Positions 1-9,775 of a DNA stretch of 64,000 bases are shown piece by piece (within the stretch, counting starts at the first letter, position 1; every line of letters begins with the position of its first letter). The notes beneath the pieces are model-generated. The model was not told the origin of the DNA. It made no database searches and was given only the letters and a program-made list of their open reading frames with translations. Origin of the DNA: Kribbella sp. NBC_01245 (GTDB lineage Bacteria; Actinomycetota; Actinomycetes; Propionibacteriales; Kribbellaceae); NCBI RefSeq assembly GCF_036226525.1, contig NZ_CP108487.1:2294001-2358000 (forward strand). Direction: 5' to 3'. A program made the position numbers and the translations under genes.

Positions 1-325
1 ATTCCTCGAGCTGCCGGAGGTCCATCCCCCGCCCGGTCAGTTCCTGGCGAAGCTGGTCCGGCGAGTGCTCGACCAGGAGACGACGGATCAGCTCGGACGT
101 GAACGCATCCGCGAGCAGCTCGGCGACAAGGCGCCACCACTCGGCGTCGGACGCCGTACCGGGCCGTCGCGACTGGTCGACCGCCTCACGCAACGCCTCC
201 TCGATGACCTTGCGCAGGGCGCGGTCCTCGGGTTGTTCGCGGAGCTTGCGCCAACTCGAACCGGAGCCGGCCTTGAGCACCTCCGTGACGAGCCCACTCA
301 GGACGGCGCCTGAGACCGGATCCAT
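1..325 (-). CDS. N-terminal part of an unknown protein, cut by the window edge
   Basis: An open frame starts with ATG at 325 (MDPVSGAVLSGLVTEVLK) and runs leftwards off the window without a stop, giving about 108 residues. It is rich in helix formers and has alternating charged and hydrophobic stretches, including a WRKLREQPEDRALRKVIEEA segment and a tract ending RRLLVEHSPDQLRQEL. There is no signal peptide or membrane segment. Helical N-terminal regions of this style often precede the NTPase of large actinobacterial STAND/NACHT proteins, but the NTPase would lie outside the window, so this is only a suggestion from appearance. Codon usage with G/C in third positions matches the neighbours. 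Real gene likely; function unknown. Confidence 0.6.
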   Translation of the reverse strand, partial: MDPVSGAVLSGLVTEVLKAGSGSSWRKLREQPEDRALRKVIEEALREAVDQSRRPGTASDAEWWRLVAELLADAFTSELIRRLLVEHSPDQLRQELTGRGMDLRQLEE

Positions 326-371
326 GCAACGCCCTCTCGATCGAGTTCATTGCACGATATCGGTCCGCGCC

Positions 372-435
372 GACACTTTCCGTCGCGAGAGTGTCACTGG
401 CGCCTCGGGCGTACCGATCGTTGCCCGAGGCGCCA
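372..435 (-). terminator. Two adjacent hairpins downstream of the thioredoxin gene
   Basis: Bases 398-410 and 423-435 form a perfect 13-bp stem with a 12-nt loop, starting 10 bp beyond the thioredoxin stop. A second small stem (GACACT/AGTGTC, 372-377 with 390-395) follows. No T-run is present, as is common for GC-rich actinobacterial terminators. Likely ends the merR-trx transcript. Confidence 0.55.
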
Positions 436-445
436 AACAGGACGG

Positions 446-790
446 TCAGGCGTGCACGGGCAAGTCGGCGATCGCCTTGTCGAGGTCGCCCAGCAACCGG
501 GCCTTAGGACGCGCGCCAACCGTCGTCCAGACCGGCTCGCCCCGGTCGAACAGGATCATCGTCGGCAACGCCATCACCCGGTGGTTCGACGCCGTGACCG
601 GGTTCTCGTCGGCGTTCATCTTCACGACCGTCAGGCCGTCGGCCCGCTCGTCCGCGATCTCACCCAGCACCCGGGCGAGCTGGTGGCACGGCCCGCACCA
701 CTCGGCCCAGAAGTCGACCAGCACCGGCTTGTCGGCGGCCAGTACGAGCTCAGTGAAGGTGCTCTCATCGACGTCGCGCAGTTCGGACAT
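446..790 (-). CDS. trxA: Thioredoxin
   Basis: A 114-residue protein with the thioredoxin fold and active site WCGPC at residues 31-35, where the two cysteines cycle between dithiol and disulfide to reduce protein disulfides in the cytoplasm. The cis-proline loop is visible in ALPTMILFDRGE near residue 74. Length is normal for the family. The start is ATG at 790, chosen because it overlaps the stop of the upstream MerR gene by one base (TGATG), so the two are translationally coupled. A longer frame to 985 would run through merR and is rejected. The pairing with a MerR regulator suggests a dedicated stress-induced thioredoxin rather than the housekeeping copy; that role is inferred. Confidence 0.9.
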   Translation of the reverse strand: MSELRDVDESTFTELVLAADKPVLVDFWAEWCGPCHQLARVLGEIADERADGLTVVKMNADENPVTASNHRVMALPTMILFDRGEPVWTTVGARPKARLLGDLDKAIADLPVHA

Positions 791-1185
791 CAGTTCCTCG
801 TTTCCATCGTCGGTACGCCGGAGCCGCGTTTGCGCCAGCTCTCGGCATCGGCGAGGAGCTCGGTCAGCTTGGCGCGCAGATCGCTCAACTCCGCGATCCG
901 CGCGTCCACCTCGGCGATCCGGGTCCGGTACGCCGTCAGCGATGCCGGGCAGACGTCGGCCCGGTCGTTGCCCGCACGCAGGCATTCGATGAACGGGTAC
1001 GTCTGCTCAGCGGTCAACCCGAGCGACAGCAAGGCCTTGACCTCCCGTACGACGACGACATCGTGGTCGCCGTACGTCCGGTAGCCATTGGCCTCGCGCT
1101 CGGGCTTGAGCAACCCCTGCGACTCGTAATACCGCACCGCCTTGACCGTGACACCGGCCCGAGCCGCCAGATCGCTGATGCGCAT
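790..1185 (-). CDS. MerR-family transcriptional regulator
   Basis: 131 residues with an N-terminal winged helix-turn-helix typical of MerR (ISDLAARAGVTVKAVRYYES, residues 3-22), then a dimerising coiled coil and a short effector tail. Two cysteines, in FIECLRAG and ADVCPASL, could sense thiol stress or metal; the sequence does not decide which. It is the first gene of a two-gene operon with thioredoxin, sharing one base at the junction. Its own promoter (1203-1234) has the long spacer and dyad that MerR proteins untwist, so it probably autoregulates and drives trx. SD GAGGAGG precedes the ATG. The thioredoxin partner favours a redox signal. Confidence 0.85.
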   Translation of the reverse strand: MRISDLAARAGVTVKAVRYYESQGLLKPEREANGYRTYGDHDVVVVREVKALLSLGLTAEQTYPFIECLRAGNDRADVCPASLTAYRTRIAEVDARIAELSDLRAKLTELLADAESWRKRGSGVPTMETRN

Positions 1186-1202
1186 TCCGCCTCCTCACCC
1201 AG

Positions 1203-1234
1203 ACGCTAAACCCTGCCCCCAGGGTCAAGGTCAA
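1203..1234 (-). promoter_or_regulatory. MerR-type promoter and operator of merR-trx
   Basis: On the minus strand a -35 TTGACC (1229-1234) and a -10 TAGCGT (1203-1208) are separated by 20 bp, longer than the usual 17. The spacer holds a perfect dyad ACCCTG-GGGG-CAGGGT at 1210-1225. This long-spacer, dyad-in-spacer layout is the hallmark of MerR activation by DNA distortion. Confidence 0.75.
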
Positions 1235-1240
1235 GCGTAC

Positions 1241-1789
1241 TCAGGTGAGGTTGGCGTGCGCCCATTCGCCGAGGGCCCGGGCACTGCGATCGACGAGGGT
1301 CGGCCAGTCCGCGGCGGCCTCGTCGGCGTTGTCGGAGACGTGCTTCACCAGCCGCAGGGGTACGTCGTACTGGCGGCAGGCATACGCAACGCCGTACGCC
1401 TCCATGTCGACGAGATGCGCGCGCTCGGCCAAACGCGCGCGCACAACCGGGTCGGTGACAAAGACGTCGCCACTGGCCAGAACCGTCCCGTCTCCCCCAT
1501 CAACCTTGAGCGTTTCGTCCGGGTCCAGCCCAATCGCGCGAACCGCCTCCGCGTTGATGTCGTGGTTGATCACGCTGCTCGGCAGATAAATCCCGTCCAG
1601 CCCATCGCGCAACGCGCCCGTACTCCCGAGGTTGACGACCACCAGACCCTCGCGATCCCGCTCCGCCAACGCCTGCGCAGTGATCACGGCCGCGGCCGTC
1701 TTACCGACACCGGTAAGGACAACGGGCAGATGCTCGGGCAAGTACTTAACCTCAGCCGGCAACGCGGCAACGATCAGGTAATTGGTCAA
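1241..1789 (-). CDS. Nucleoside phosphorylase-family protein, MTA/SAH nucleosidase-like
   Basis: 182 residues of the purine/uridine phosphorylase fold. Visible marks are the N-terminal strand YLIVAALPAEV, the glycine-rich LTGVGKTAAAV near residue 25, VVNLGSTGALRDG near 52, and the substrate-binding VDMEAYGVAYAC around residue 127, with the Met-Glu pair that contacts the ribose. Family members cleave 5'-methylthioadenosine or S-adenosylhomocysteine to free adenine, or phosphorolyse nucleosides. It is shorter than the E. coli nucleosidase (about 230), so the exact substrate is open. It sits 6 bp downstream of ispG on the same strand and may be its last cotranscribed gene. Confidence 0.75.
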   Translation of the reverse strand: MTNYLIVAALPAEVKYLPEHLPVVLTGVGKTAAAVITAQALAERDREGLVVVNLGSTGALRDGLDGIYLPSSVINHDINAEAVRAIGLDPDETLKVDGGDGTVLASGDVFVTDPVVRARLAERAHLVDMEAYGVAYACRQYDVPLRLVKHVSDNADEAAADWPTLVDRSARALGEWAHANLT

Positions 1790-1795
1790 CGCGGT

Positions 1796-2953
1796 TCAGC
1801 TGACTGTGACGGTGGGTTCGCCGGTTAGGCCTTCGCCGGCGTCGCCCATTTCTTCGGCGATGCGCATCGCCTCTTCGATCAGGGTCTCGACGATCTTCGA
1901 CTCGGGCACGGTCTTGATCACCTCGCCCTTGACGAAGATCTGGCCCTTGCCGTTGCCCGAGGCGACACCGAGATCGGCTTCGCGGGCCTCGCCCGGTCCG
2001 TTGACGACGCAGCCCATGACGGCCACGCGCAGCGGCACCTCCATGCCCTCGAGGCCGGCGGTGACCTGCTCGGCCAGGGTGTAGACGTCCACCTGGGCGC
2101 GACCACACGACGGGCAGGAGACGATCTCGAGCTTGCGCTCGCGCAGGTTCAGCGACTGCAGGATCTGCAGGCCGACCTTGACCTCCTCGACCGGCGGGGC
2201 CGACAGCGAGACGCGGATGGTGTCGCCGATACCGCGCGACAGCAGCGATCCGAACGCGACGGCCGACTTGATCGTGCCCTGGAATGCCGGCCCGGCCTCG
2301 GTCACACCGAGGTGCAACGGCCAGTCACCCCGCTCGGAGAGCATCTCGTACGCCTTGACCATGACCACCGGGTCGTTGTGCTTCACGGAGATCTTGAAGT
2401 CGTGGAAGTCGTGCTCCTCGAACAGCGAGGCCTCCCAGACGGCCGACTCGACCAGAGCCTCCGGCGTGGCCTTGCCGTACTTCTCCAGCAGGCGCGGATC
2501 CAGCGAACCGGCGTTGACGCCGATCCGGATCGACGTGCCGTGGTCCTTCGCGGCGGCGGCGATCTCCTTGATCTGGTCGTCGAACTTGCGGATGTTGCCC
2601 GGGTTGACCCGGACGGCCGCGCAGCCCGCCTCGATCGCGGCGAAGACGTACTTCGGCTGGAAGTGGATGTCCGCGATGACCGGGATCTGCGAGTGCTGCG
2701 CGATCTCCGGCAGCGCGTCCGCGTCGTCCTGGGACGGGCAGGCCACTCGCACGATGTCGCAACCGGCGGCGGTCAGCTCCGCGATCTGCTGCAGGGTCGT
2801 GTTGACGTCCGAGGTCAGCGTGGTGGTCATCGACTGCACCGAGATCCGCGCGTCACCACCGACCAGCACCTTGCCGACCTTGATCTGCCGGGTCTTGCGG
2901 CGCGGAGCCAGGACAGGCGGAGGCAACGGGGGCATGCCGAGATTGATGGTCAT
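1796..2953 (-). CDS. ispG: 4-hydroxy-3-methylbut-2-en-1-yl diphosphate synthase (flavodoxin), IspG/GcpE
   Basis: 385 residues, normal for the bacterial single-unit enzyme. It converts methylerythritol cyclodiphosphate to HMBPP, the sixth step of the non-mevalonate isoprenoid pathway. The N-terminal TIM barrel carries [15 protein letters not shown] and SVQSMTTT. The C-terminal [4Fe-4S] domain shows Cys280 and Cys283 (SCPSCGR) and Cys315 ([12 protein letters not shown]), with Glu322 as the usual fourth ligand. It lies 15 bp after the site-2 protease gene and downstream of dxr, so two enzymes of the same pathway share an operon, as in Mycobacterium. No oddities seen. Confidence 0.97.
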   Translation of the reverse strand: MTINLGMPPLPPPVLAPRRKTRQIKVGKVLVGGDARISVQSMTTTLTSDVNTTLQQIAELTAAGCDIVRVACPSQDDADALPEIAQHSQIPVIADIHFQPKYVFAAIEAGCAAVRVNPGNIRKFDDQIKEIAAAAKDHGTSIRIGVNAGSLDPRLLEKYGKATPEALVESAVWEASLFEEHDFHDFKISVKHNDPVVMVKAYEMLSERGDWPLHLGVTEAGPAFQGTIKSAVAFGSLLSRGIGDTIRVSLSAPPVEEVKVGLQILQSLNLRERKLEIVSCPSCGRAQVDVYTLAEQVTAGLEGMEVPLRVAVMGCVVNGPGEAREADLGVASGNGKGQIFVKGEVIKTVPESKIVETLIEEAMRIAEEMGDAGEGLTGEPTVTVS

Positions 2954-2968
2954 TCGGTGTTACGAGTC

Positions 2969-4279
2969 CTAACCGTTGAGTCTGATCGGGTTGACGACAT
3001 CCGCGATGACGAGCAGCACACCCATCACCACGAAGATACTGGCCATCACATAAGCGACCGGCAGCAGCTTGCCGACATCGACGTGCCCGGGGTCGGGCCG
3101 GCCGAGCAGCTTGGCGAAACCGCGCTTGATGCCCTCCCAGATCGCCCCGACCATGTGACCGCCGTCCAGCGGCAGCAGCGGCACGAAATTGAACAGCGCG
3201 AGGAACAGGTTCACCGAGGCAAGCAGCGAGATCAGGAACGCGAACCGCGCGCCACCGGTGATGCTCTGGTCGGACGCCACCTCACCCGCGACCCGGCCGG
3301 CGCCGACCACGCTCATCGGGCCGTTCTTGTCGCGCTCGCCACCCACGATCGCCTCGGCCACACCGACCAGCTTCTGCGGGAATCGCAGCAGCGCCTGGAA
3401 GGTGGCCTCGGTGATCACGCCCATCTGCTTGATCGTGTAGACCGGGCCCTGCCGCACGATCTCGGTCTCCGGGGAGACGCCGAGGAAGCCGACGTTCACG
3501 ACCTTGTCGGAGCCGGTCTTCTCGATCACCTGGTTCAGCATGGTGTTGGTCTGCAGGGGCGGGAGCTGCTTGCCGTCCCGCTCGACCACGATCGTGGCGG
3601 CCTTGTCGGTGTTGGCCCGGATCAGCGGGGTGAGCTGCTCCCACTCGGTGATCTGGACGCCGTTGAAGGACACGATCCGGTCGCCCGGCTTGATCCCGGC
3701 CGCCTGCGCCGGCGAGACCTTGTCCTTGTCGGTGCACTTCCGCGTCGGTGTCGCCTCGTTCGCCGGGATCACGCATTCGCTGACCGTCTTGACCGTGGTC
3801 TGCAGCTCGGAGGCGCCGTAGATCATGAACAGGCCGCCGAACAGGATGAACGCGATCACCACGTTCACCAACGGGCCCGAGGCCATCACGATCAGCTTCT
3901 GCCACCAGGGCTTCTGGTAGAACAGCCGGCCGTGGTCCGCCGGGTCGATCGTCTCGTACTCCGCGGCGCGGGCGTTGTCGACCAGCGACTGGAACGGGCC
4001 GGTGCTGGCACTGCGGACCTTGTCCGGGTCCTGGTCCTTGCCCGGCGGCAGCATGCCGATGATGCGGACGAAACCGCCGAACGGGATGGCCTTGATCCCG
4101 TACTCCGTCTCACCGCGTTTGAACGACCAGACCGTACGGCCGAAGCCGAAGAAGAACTGCGTCACCTTCATCCCGAACTTCTTCGCCGGGATCATGTGAC
4201 CGGCCTCATGCAGCGAGACCGAGACGACCATGCCGATCACGAAGACCAGGATGCCGAGGAACGTGAGCAGTGCGGTCAT
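2969..4279 (-). CDS. rip1: Site-2 zinc metalloprotease, M50 family (RseP/Rip1 type)
   Basis: 436 residues. An N-terminal membrane helix carries the zinc-binding HEAGH at residues 24-28. A PDZ domain with PAQAAGIKPGDRIVSFNGVQ lies in the middle, and the second zinc/catalytic motif LPLDGGHM (Asp near 372) sits in a late helix, followed by a final transmembrane segment. The family cuts anti-sigma factors and other single-pass membrane proteins within the bilayer, releasing sigma factors for envelope stress responses. Start ATG at 4279 overlaps the dxr stop by 4 bp (ATGA); an in-frame extension upstream would lie inside dxr. The dxr-rip1-ispG order matches Mycobacterium tuberculosis Rv2870c-Rv2868c. 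Confidence 0.93.
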   Translation of the reverse strand: MTALLTFLGILVFVIGMVVSVSLHEAGHMIPAKKFGMKVTQFFFGFGRTVWSFKRGETEYGIKAIPFGGFVRIIGMLPPGKDQDPDKVRSASTGPFQSLVDNARAAEYETIDPADHGRLFYQKPWWQKLIVMASGPLVNVVIAFILFGGLFMIYGASELQTTVKTVSECVIPANEATPTRKCTDKDKVSPAQAAGIKPGDRIVSFNGVQITEWEQLTPLIRANTDKAATIVVERDGKQLPPLQTNTMLNQVIEKTGSDKVVNVGFLGVSPETEIVRQGPVYTIKQMGVITEATFQALLRFPQKLVGVAEAIVGGERDKNGPMSVVGAGRVAGEVASDQSITGGARFAFLISLLASVNLFLALFNFVPLLPLDGGHMVGAIWEGIKRGFAKLLGRPDPGHVDVGKLLPVAYVMASIFVVMGVLLVIADVVNPIRLNG

Positions 4280-5487
4280 ACCTGTGTCGTCTCCTGTACG
4301 CCGATCAGCTGGCGGGCACGGGTGCGGGCCCAGGACTCCGCCGAGAGCACGTCCTCGATGGAAAGGTCCACATACGAGGGTACGTCGTGATCGGTCACCA
4401 CCCGGGCCACGGTGTCGACGATCGCGAGGAAAGGCAGCCGTCCGGCCCGGAACGCGGCCACGCACTCCTCGTTCGCCGCGTTGAACACGGCCGGCGCCGT
4501 ACCGCCCCTGATCCCGGCCTCGCGGGCCAGCTGGACCGACGGGAACGCCTCGTTGTCGAGCGGCAGGAACTCCCAGGTGCTCGCCTCGGCCCAGCTCCAC
4601 GGCATCGCCGCGTCCGGAACGCGGTCCGGCCAGCTCATCCCGAGTGCGATCGGCAGGGTCATCGTCGGGATACCGATCTGGGCGATGGTGGACCCGTCAA
4701 CGAACTCCACCATCGAGTGCACGGCCTGTTGCGGATGCACAACCACCTCGACCTCATTCAGCGGTACGCCGAAGAGCAGGTGTGCCTCGATCAGCTCGAG
4801 CCCTTTGTTCACCAAGGTGGCGGAGTTGATCGTCACCACCGGGCCCATCGCGAAGTTCGGATGTTCCAGCGCTTGCGCGGGCGTCACGCGGGCCAGTTCG
4901 CGCCGCGGCCGCCCTCGGAACGGCCCGCCGCTCGCGGTGAGGATGAGCTTGCGCACCTCCTGGCCGGTCCCGCTGCGCAGGCACTGGGCGATCGCGCTGT
5001 GCTCGGAGTCGACCGGCACGATCTGGCCCGGTTTGACCCGCTTGGTGACGAGCGGCCCGCCGACGACCAGGGACTCCTTGTTCGCGAGGGCAAGCGTGTT
5101 CCCCGCATCGAGCGCGGCGAGGGTCGGGCCGAGGCCGACCGAACCGGTGATGCCGTTCAGCACCACATCACACGGGAGCCCCGCCAGCTCGGTCGCGGCG
5201 TCCGGCCCGGCGATGATCTTGGGGATGCGGAACTCACCCTGCGCATAACCCTTGCGCTGCGCCTCGGCGTAGAACGCGAGCTGCAGATCCTGGACCACGG
5301 TGGCCTTCGCGACGGCGACCACCTCGACCTCGAACTCGAGCGCCTGCTGCGCCAACAGCCCGACGTTGTCGCCGCCCGCGCTGATCGCCAGCACCCGGAA
5401 TCGGTCGCGATTACGGCCGATCAGCTCGAGCGCCTGAGTACCGATCGAGCCGGTCGAACCGAGGATGACGACATCGCGGGAATTCAC
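4276..5487 (-). CDS. dxr: 1-deoxy-D-xylulose 5-phosphate reductoisomerase
   Basis: 403 residues. It makes methylerythritol 4-phosphate from DXP with NADPH, the first committed step of the non-mevalonate pathway. The NADPH-binding GSTGSIGTQALEL lies at the N-terminus, the metal-binding acidic motif DSEHSAIAQCL in the middle, and the flexible-loop and C-terminal helical domains end in SWARTRARQLIGV. Start GTG at 5487 is preferred over an ATG at 5550, because that ATG overlaps the start codon of the divergent DUF1707 gene and adds 21 residues with no family resemblance. It overlaps rip1 by 4 bp and heads the operon dxr-rip1-ispG, possibly with the nucleosidase gene. Confidence 0.96.
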   Translation of the reverse strand: MNSRDVVILGSTGSIGTQALELIGRNRDRFRVLAISAGGDNVGLLAQQALEFEVEVVAVAKATVVQDLQLAFYAEAQRKGYAQGEFRIPKIIAGPDAATELAGLPCDVVLNGITGSVGLGPTLAALDAGNTLALANKESLVVGGPLVTKRVKPGQIVPVDSEHSAIAQCLRSGTGQEVRKLILTASGGPFRGRPRRELARVTPAQALEHPNFAMGPVVTINSATLVNKGLELIEAHLLFGVPLNEVEVVVHPQQAVHSMVEFVDGSTIAQIGIPTMTLPIALGMSWPDRVPDAAMPWSWAEASTWEFLPLDNEAFPSVQLAREAGIRGGTAPAVFNAANEECVAAFRAGRLPFLAIVDTVARVVTDHDVPSYVDLSIEDVLSAESWARTRARQLIGVQETTQV

Positions 5488-5536
5488 GGGCCCTATTGTC
5501 CCAGGTTCTAGCGGCTGGATTGTCCCCGCGCGGCGA

Positions 5537-5542
5537 TACGGT
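5537..5542 (+). promoter_or_regulatory. Candidate -10 box of a leaderless transcript
   Basis: TACGGT ends exactly 6 nt before the ATG at 5549, so transcription would start at or next to the start codon. The same spacing recurs in front of the next gene (TAGGTT, 6172-6177, ATG at 6184). No convincing SD or -35 box is visible. Confidence 0.45.
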
Positions 5543-5548
5543 TGGCGC

Positions 5549-6166
5549 ATGAGTCTGGAGCAACCGCCGGCACCCCGTGCGTCCGACCGCGATCGCGAGC
5601 AGGCCGCCGCCCTGATCCAGGAGGCGCACGGCGACGGCAGGCTCGATCTCGACGAGCTGGACGAGCGGCTGACCCAGATTTACCAGGCGAAGACCCGGCA
5701 GGAACTGGTCCACCTCACGGCCGACCTGGAGCCCGCCGAACCGGTCGCACCCGTCGGACACGGCGGCCAGTCCGACGTACTGACTTTTCAGCTCCAGCAC
5801 GCCAGGGTGCGCCGCGAAGGCAAATGGCAGGTGCCGCCGAAGATCACGGCCGACCTGATGCATGCGCAGGTCCGGCTCGACTTCACCGAGGCGGTGTTGC
5901 GATCGTCACACGTCCTGATCGAGGCGACGGTGACGCACGCGTCGATTCTCCTGATCATCCCGCCGGGTTGGAGCGTCGACATCGATCAGGTTCAGTCACA
6001 GGGTGGCTCGGTCACCAACAAGGCGGGCGATCCGCGGGCGGGAGCGCCGCGGCTACAGGTGACCGGAATCTCGACGTACGGCCGCATCACCGTGCGGCAT
6101 CCGCGCGGCCACCGCTGGTGGTGGCCGTGGGGCCGGACGCCGGCCCGCCGCGAATTGTCGGCATAG
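5549..6166 (+). CDS. DUF1707 domain protein
   Basis: 205 residues. The N-terminal 65 residues are a DUF1707 (SHOCT-like) helical domain: RASDRDREQAAALIQEAHGD followed by GRLDLDELDERLTQIYQAKT. The remainder is a beta-rich domain ending in a Trp/Arg cluster (HRWWWPWGR), like the C-terminal part of cell-wall-stress DUF1707/DUF2154 proteins. There is no predicted membrane span, so it may sit at the inner face of the membrane. Function is not known for the family; a surface or envelope role is only inferred. It is divergent from dxr and probably leaderless. It ends 17 bp before the acyl-CoA dehydrogenase gene but that gene has its own -10 candidate. Confidence 0.75.
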   Translation: MSLEQPPAPRASDRDREQAAALIQEAHGDGRLDLDELDERLTQIYQAKTRQELVHLTADLEPAEPVAPVGHGGQSDVLTFQLQHARVRREGKWQVPPKITADLMHAQVRLDFTEAVLRSSHVLIEATVTHASILLIIPPGWSVDIDQVQSQGGSVTNKAGDPRAGAPRLQVTGISTYGRITVRHPRGHRWWWPWGRTPARRELSA

Positions 6167-6183
6167 ATGGTTAGGTTGTCGCC

Positions 6184-7343
<1,160 letters not shown>

Positions 7344-7347
<4 letters not shown>

Positions 7348-8351
7348 GCGCTGCCGCGGAGTTCTAGGTTGGTGTCGAGGATTACTTGGCCGTGGGGGGC
7401 CTTTTCGCCGGCTAGTTGGGCGAGGAGGAGGCGCGTCATTTCGCGGCCCATCTCCTCGGTCGGCTGGGCCACTGAGGTCAGGGGCGGGTCGGAGTTGCGG
7501 CCTGCCGGGGAACCGTCGAAGCCGATGACCGCGACGTCTTCGGGAATGCGCCGGCCGGCCGCCTTCAGGACGCGCATGGCGCCGAAGGCCATCGGGTCGG
7601 ATGCGGCGAAAACCGCGTCCAGCGAAGGGTCCCGCTCGAGCAGTGCGGCCATCGCCTTGGCGCCGCTCTCCTCGCTGAAGTCGCCGACCTCGACCAGCTG
7701 GTCACCGGCCACCTCGCGGAATCCCTGCAACCGGGCAAGGCCGGCGGACATGTCCTGCGGCCCGGCGATACAGGCGATGCGGCTCCGGCCCTGCTCGACC
7801 AGGTGCTGCGCCGCGATGCGTCCGCCTGTGAAGTTGTCGGCGTCGACGTACTGCAGCGGCTCGACATCAGCATCGGCCTCGCGCAACGGGCGTCCGCAGA
7901 GCACCAGGGGCAGACCGCTCGCCTGGACTTGAGCGGGCAACGGGTCGTTCGCATGCTGGGACAGCATCAGCACCCCGTCCACGTGTTCCCTGGTCAGGAA
8001 GCGGCCCGCCCGCTCGCGCTCCGCCGTACTCTGCACCATCGAGAGCCAGAGCTGCAGCTGGGTCTGGGCCATTGCCGAGCTGATCCCCCGGACGATGCCG
8101 GCGAAGTACGGTTCGGTGAAGAGCCGCTCCCCCGGTTCGGAGATCACCAGGGCGACGCAGTCGGTCCGCCTGGTCACGAGATTGCGGGCGGCGCGGTTCG
8201 GCACGTACCCGAGCTCTTCGATCGCCTTCATCACCGCGGCGCGGGCGCCCGGGCTGACTTGGGACGATCCGTTCACCACACGCGAGGCGGTACCCCGCCC
8301 CACCCCCGCCCGGGCCGCGACGGTCTCGATGGTGGGACGGGGTTCGGTCAT
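7344..8351 (-). CDS. cebR: LacI-family repressor of the cellobiose operon (CebR)
   Basis: 335 residues. The N-terminal LacI helix-turn-helix ([20 protein letters not shown]) and hinge helix are followed by a periplasmic-binding-protein-like sugar-sensing core with [20 protein letters not shown] and [17 protein letters not shown]. Start ATG at 8351 overlaps the bglC stop by 4 bp (ATGA), so the repressor is the last gene of the operon it controls. The two 14-bp palindromes at the head of the operon match the CebR box known from Streptomyces, where cello-oligosaccharides release the repressor. The assignment therefore rests on both family and operator. The extra 40 codons upstream in frame lie inside bglC. 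Confidence 0.88.
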
Positions 8352-9775
8352 ACCGCTAGCCTGCCCCGGATCAGATCGGAGTACCAATACGCGCTGCTCT
8401 TCGGCGTACGTGTCTGCGTCTCGTAGTCGACGTACACCAGCCCGAACCGCCGCGAATACCCCCACGACCACTCGAAGTTGTCGAACAGCGACCAGCAGAA
8501 GTAGCCCTTCAACGGCACTCCCGCGTCAACGGCGTCACGACAGGCCCGCAGATGTCCCTCGAGGTAGCGGACGCGGTCGGTGTCACGCACCAACCCGTCG
8601 GCATCCGGTTCGTCGAAGAAGGCGGCTCCGTTCTCCGTGACGTACAGCGGCACTGACGGGTACTCCCGCGCCACCCGCTTGAGGACGGACGTGAGGCCTT
8701 CGGCATGGATCTCCCAGCCCATCGCCGTCACTGGCAGCTCACCCGGGAGGAAGCCGACCTGCTCGCTACCCGGCCAAGGTGATGCCTGACCGCCTACTGG
8801 GCCACCATGGCCGTCGTTGCCCGCCGTCGCGTCACCGGTCACCACATGCCGGGTGTAGTAGTTCACGCCCAGGATGTCCAGCGGGGTTGAGATAACGGCC
8901 AGATCGCCCTCCCGCACAAAAGCGAAATCAGTGACGCCTGCAAGATCCGCAACCACGTCTGCCGGGTACGAACCCAGCAGCACGGGGTCGAGGAAGAACC
9001 GGTTCTGCAACCCGTCGATCCGCCTTGCCGCCTCGCGATCGATCTCACGGTCGCTTGCCGGCAGTACGTCGTACAGGTTGATCGTGACGCCGACCTGGTG
9101 CCCCGCCGAGCTGATCAGGCTCGCCGCCAGCCCATGGCCGAGCATCAGGTGGTGCCCTGCCCGTACGGACGCCGCCGGGTCCTGCCGACCGGGCGCGTGG
9201 ACGCCCGAGCCGTACCCGAGGAAGGCTGAGCACCACGGTTCGTTCAGCGTCGTCCACTGGCTGACCCGGTCGCCAAGCGCACTGCTGATCGCGCCCGCGT
9301 AGTCCGCGAACCGCTCCGCCGTCGCACGCTCGGGCCAGCCGCCCGCGTCCTCGAGCGGTTGCGGCAGATCCCAGTGGTACAGCGTCGGCCACGGCTGGAT
9401 ACCGGCCGCGAGCAGTTCGTCGACCAGCCTCGAGTAGAAGTCGACGCCCGCCTGGTTGAGCGGACCACGGCCGTCCGGCTGGACCCGCGACCACGAGATC
9501 GAGAACCGGTAGGCCTGCAACCCCAGCCCGGCCATCAGCGCGACGTCCTGGCGGTACCGGTCGTAGTGCTCGATCGCGACGTCACCGGTATCGCCGCCGA
9601 GCACCCGTCCAGGCTGGCGCGAGAAGGTGTCCCAGATCGACGGGCCGCGGCCGTCAACGCCGGCTGCGCCCTCGATCTGGTACGCCGCGGTGGCCGCCCC
9701 GAGCAGGAACCCGGCCGGAAGCTCCAGCCCGGCGCCCGGATCAGTCTGGCTGCCGGTCTGGCTTTCGGTCGTCAC
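8348..9775 (-). CDS. bglC: Family GH1 beta-glucosidase
   Basis: 475 residues, intracellular (no signal peptide). The GH1 barrel is complete: acid/base Glu179 in TTLNEPW, nucleophile Glu381 in [10 protein letters not shown], substrate-binding [10 protein letters not shown], and the C-terminal [20 protein letters not shown]. It splits cellobiose and short cello-oligosaccharides, imported by the neighbouring transporter, to glucose. GTG start at 9775 overlaps the cebG stop by 4 bp (GTGA), and its stop overlaps cebR. The order cebE-cebF-cebG-bglC matches the Streptomyces ceb locus, supporting cellobiose as the physiological substrate rather than another beta-glucoside. Confidence 0.93.
   Translation of the reverse strand: MTTESQTGSQTDPGAGLELPAGFLLGAATAAYQIEGAAGVDGRGPSIWDTFSRQPGRVLGGDTGDVAIEHYDRYRQDVALMAGLGLQAYRFSISWSRVQPDGRGPLNQAGVDFYSRLVDELLAAGIQPWPTLYHWDLPQPLEDAGGWPERATAERFADYAGAISSALGDRVSQWTTLNEPWCSAFLGYGSGVHAPGRQDPAASVRAGHHLMLGHGLAASLISSAGHQVGVTINLYDVLPASDREIDREAARRIDGLQNRFFLDPVLLGSYPADVVADLAGVTDFAFVREGDLAVISTPLDILGVNYYTRHVVTGDATAGNDGHGGPVGGQASPWPGSEQVGFLPGELPVTAMGWEIHAEGLTSVLKRVAREYPSVPLYVTENGAAFFDEPDADGLVRDTDRVRYLEGHLRACRDAVDAGVPLKGYFCWSLFDNFEWSWGYSRRFGLVYVDYETQTRTPKSSAYWYSDLIRGRLAV

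Noticed and set aside
2312..4390. Long plus-strand open frame antisense to ispG and rip1
   Set aside because: It mirrors genes with clear motifs, has an Arg/His/Asp-heavy composition typical of GC-rich shadow frames, and no recognisable domain.
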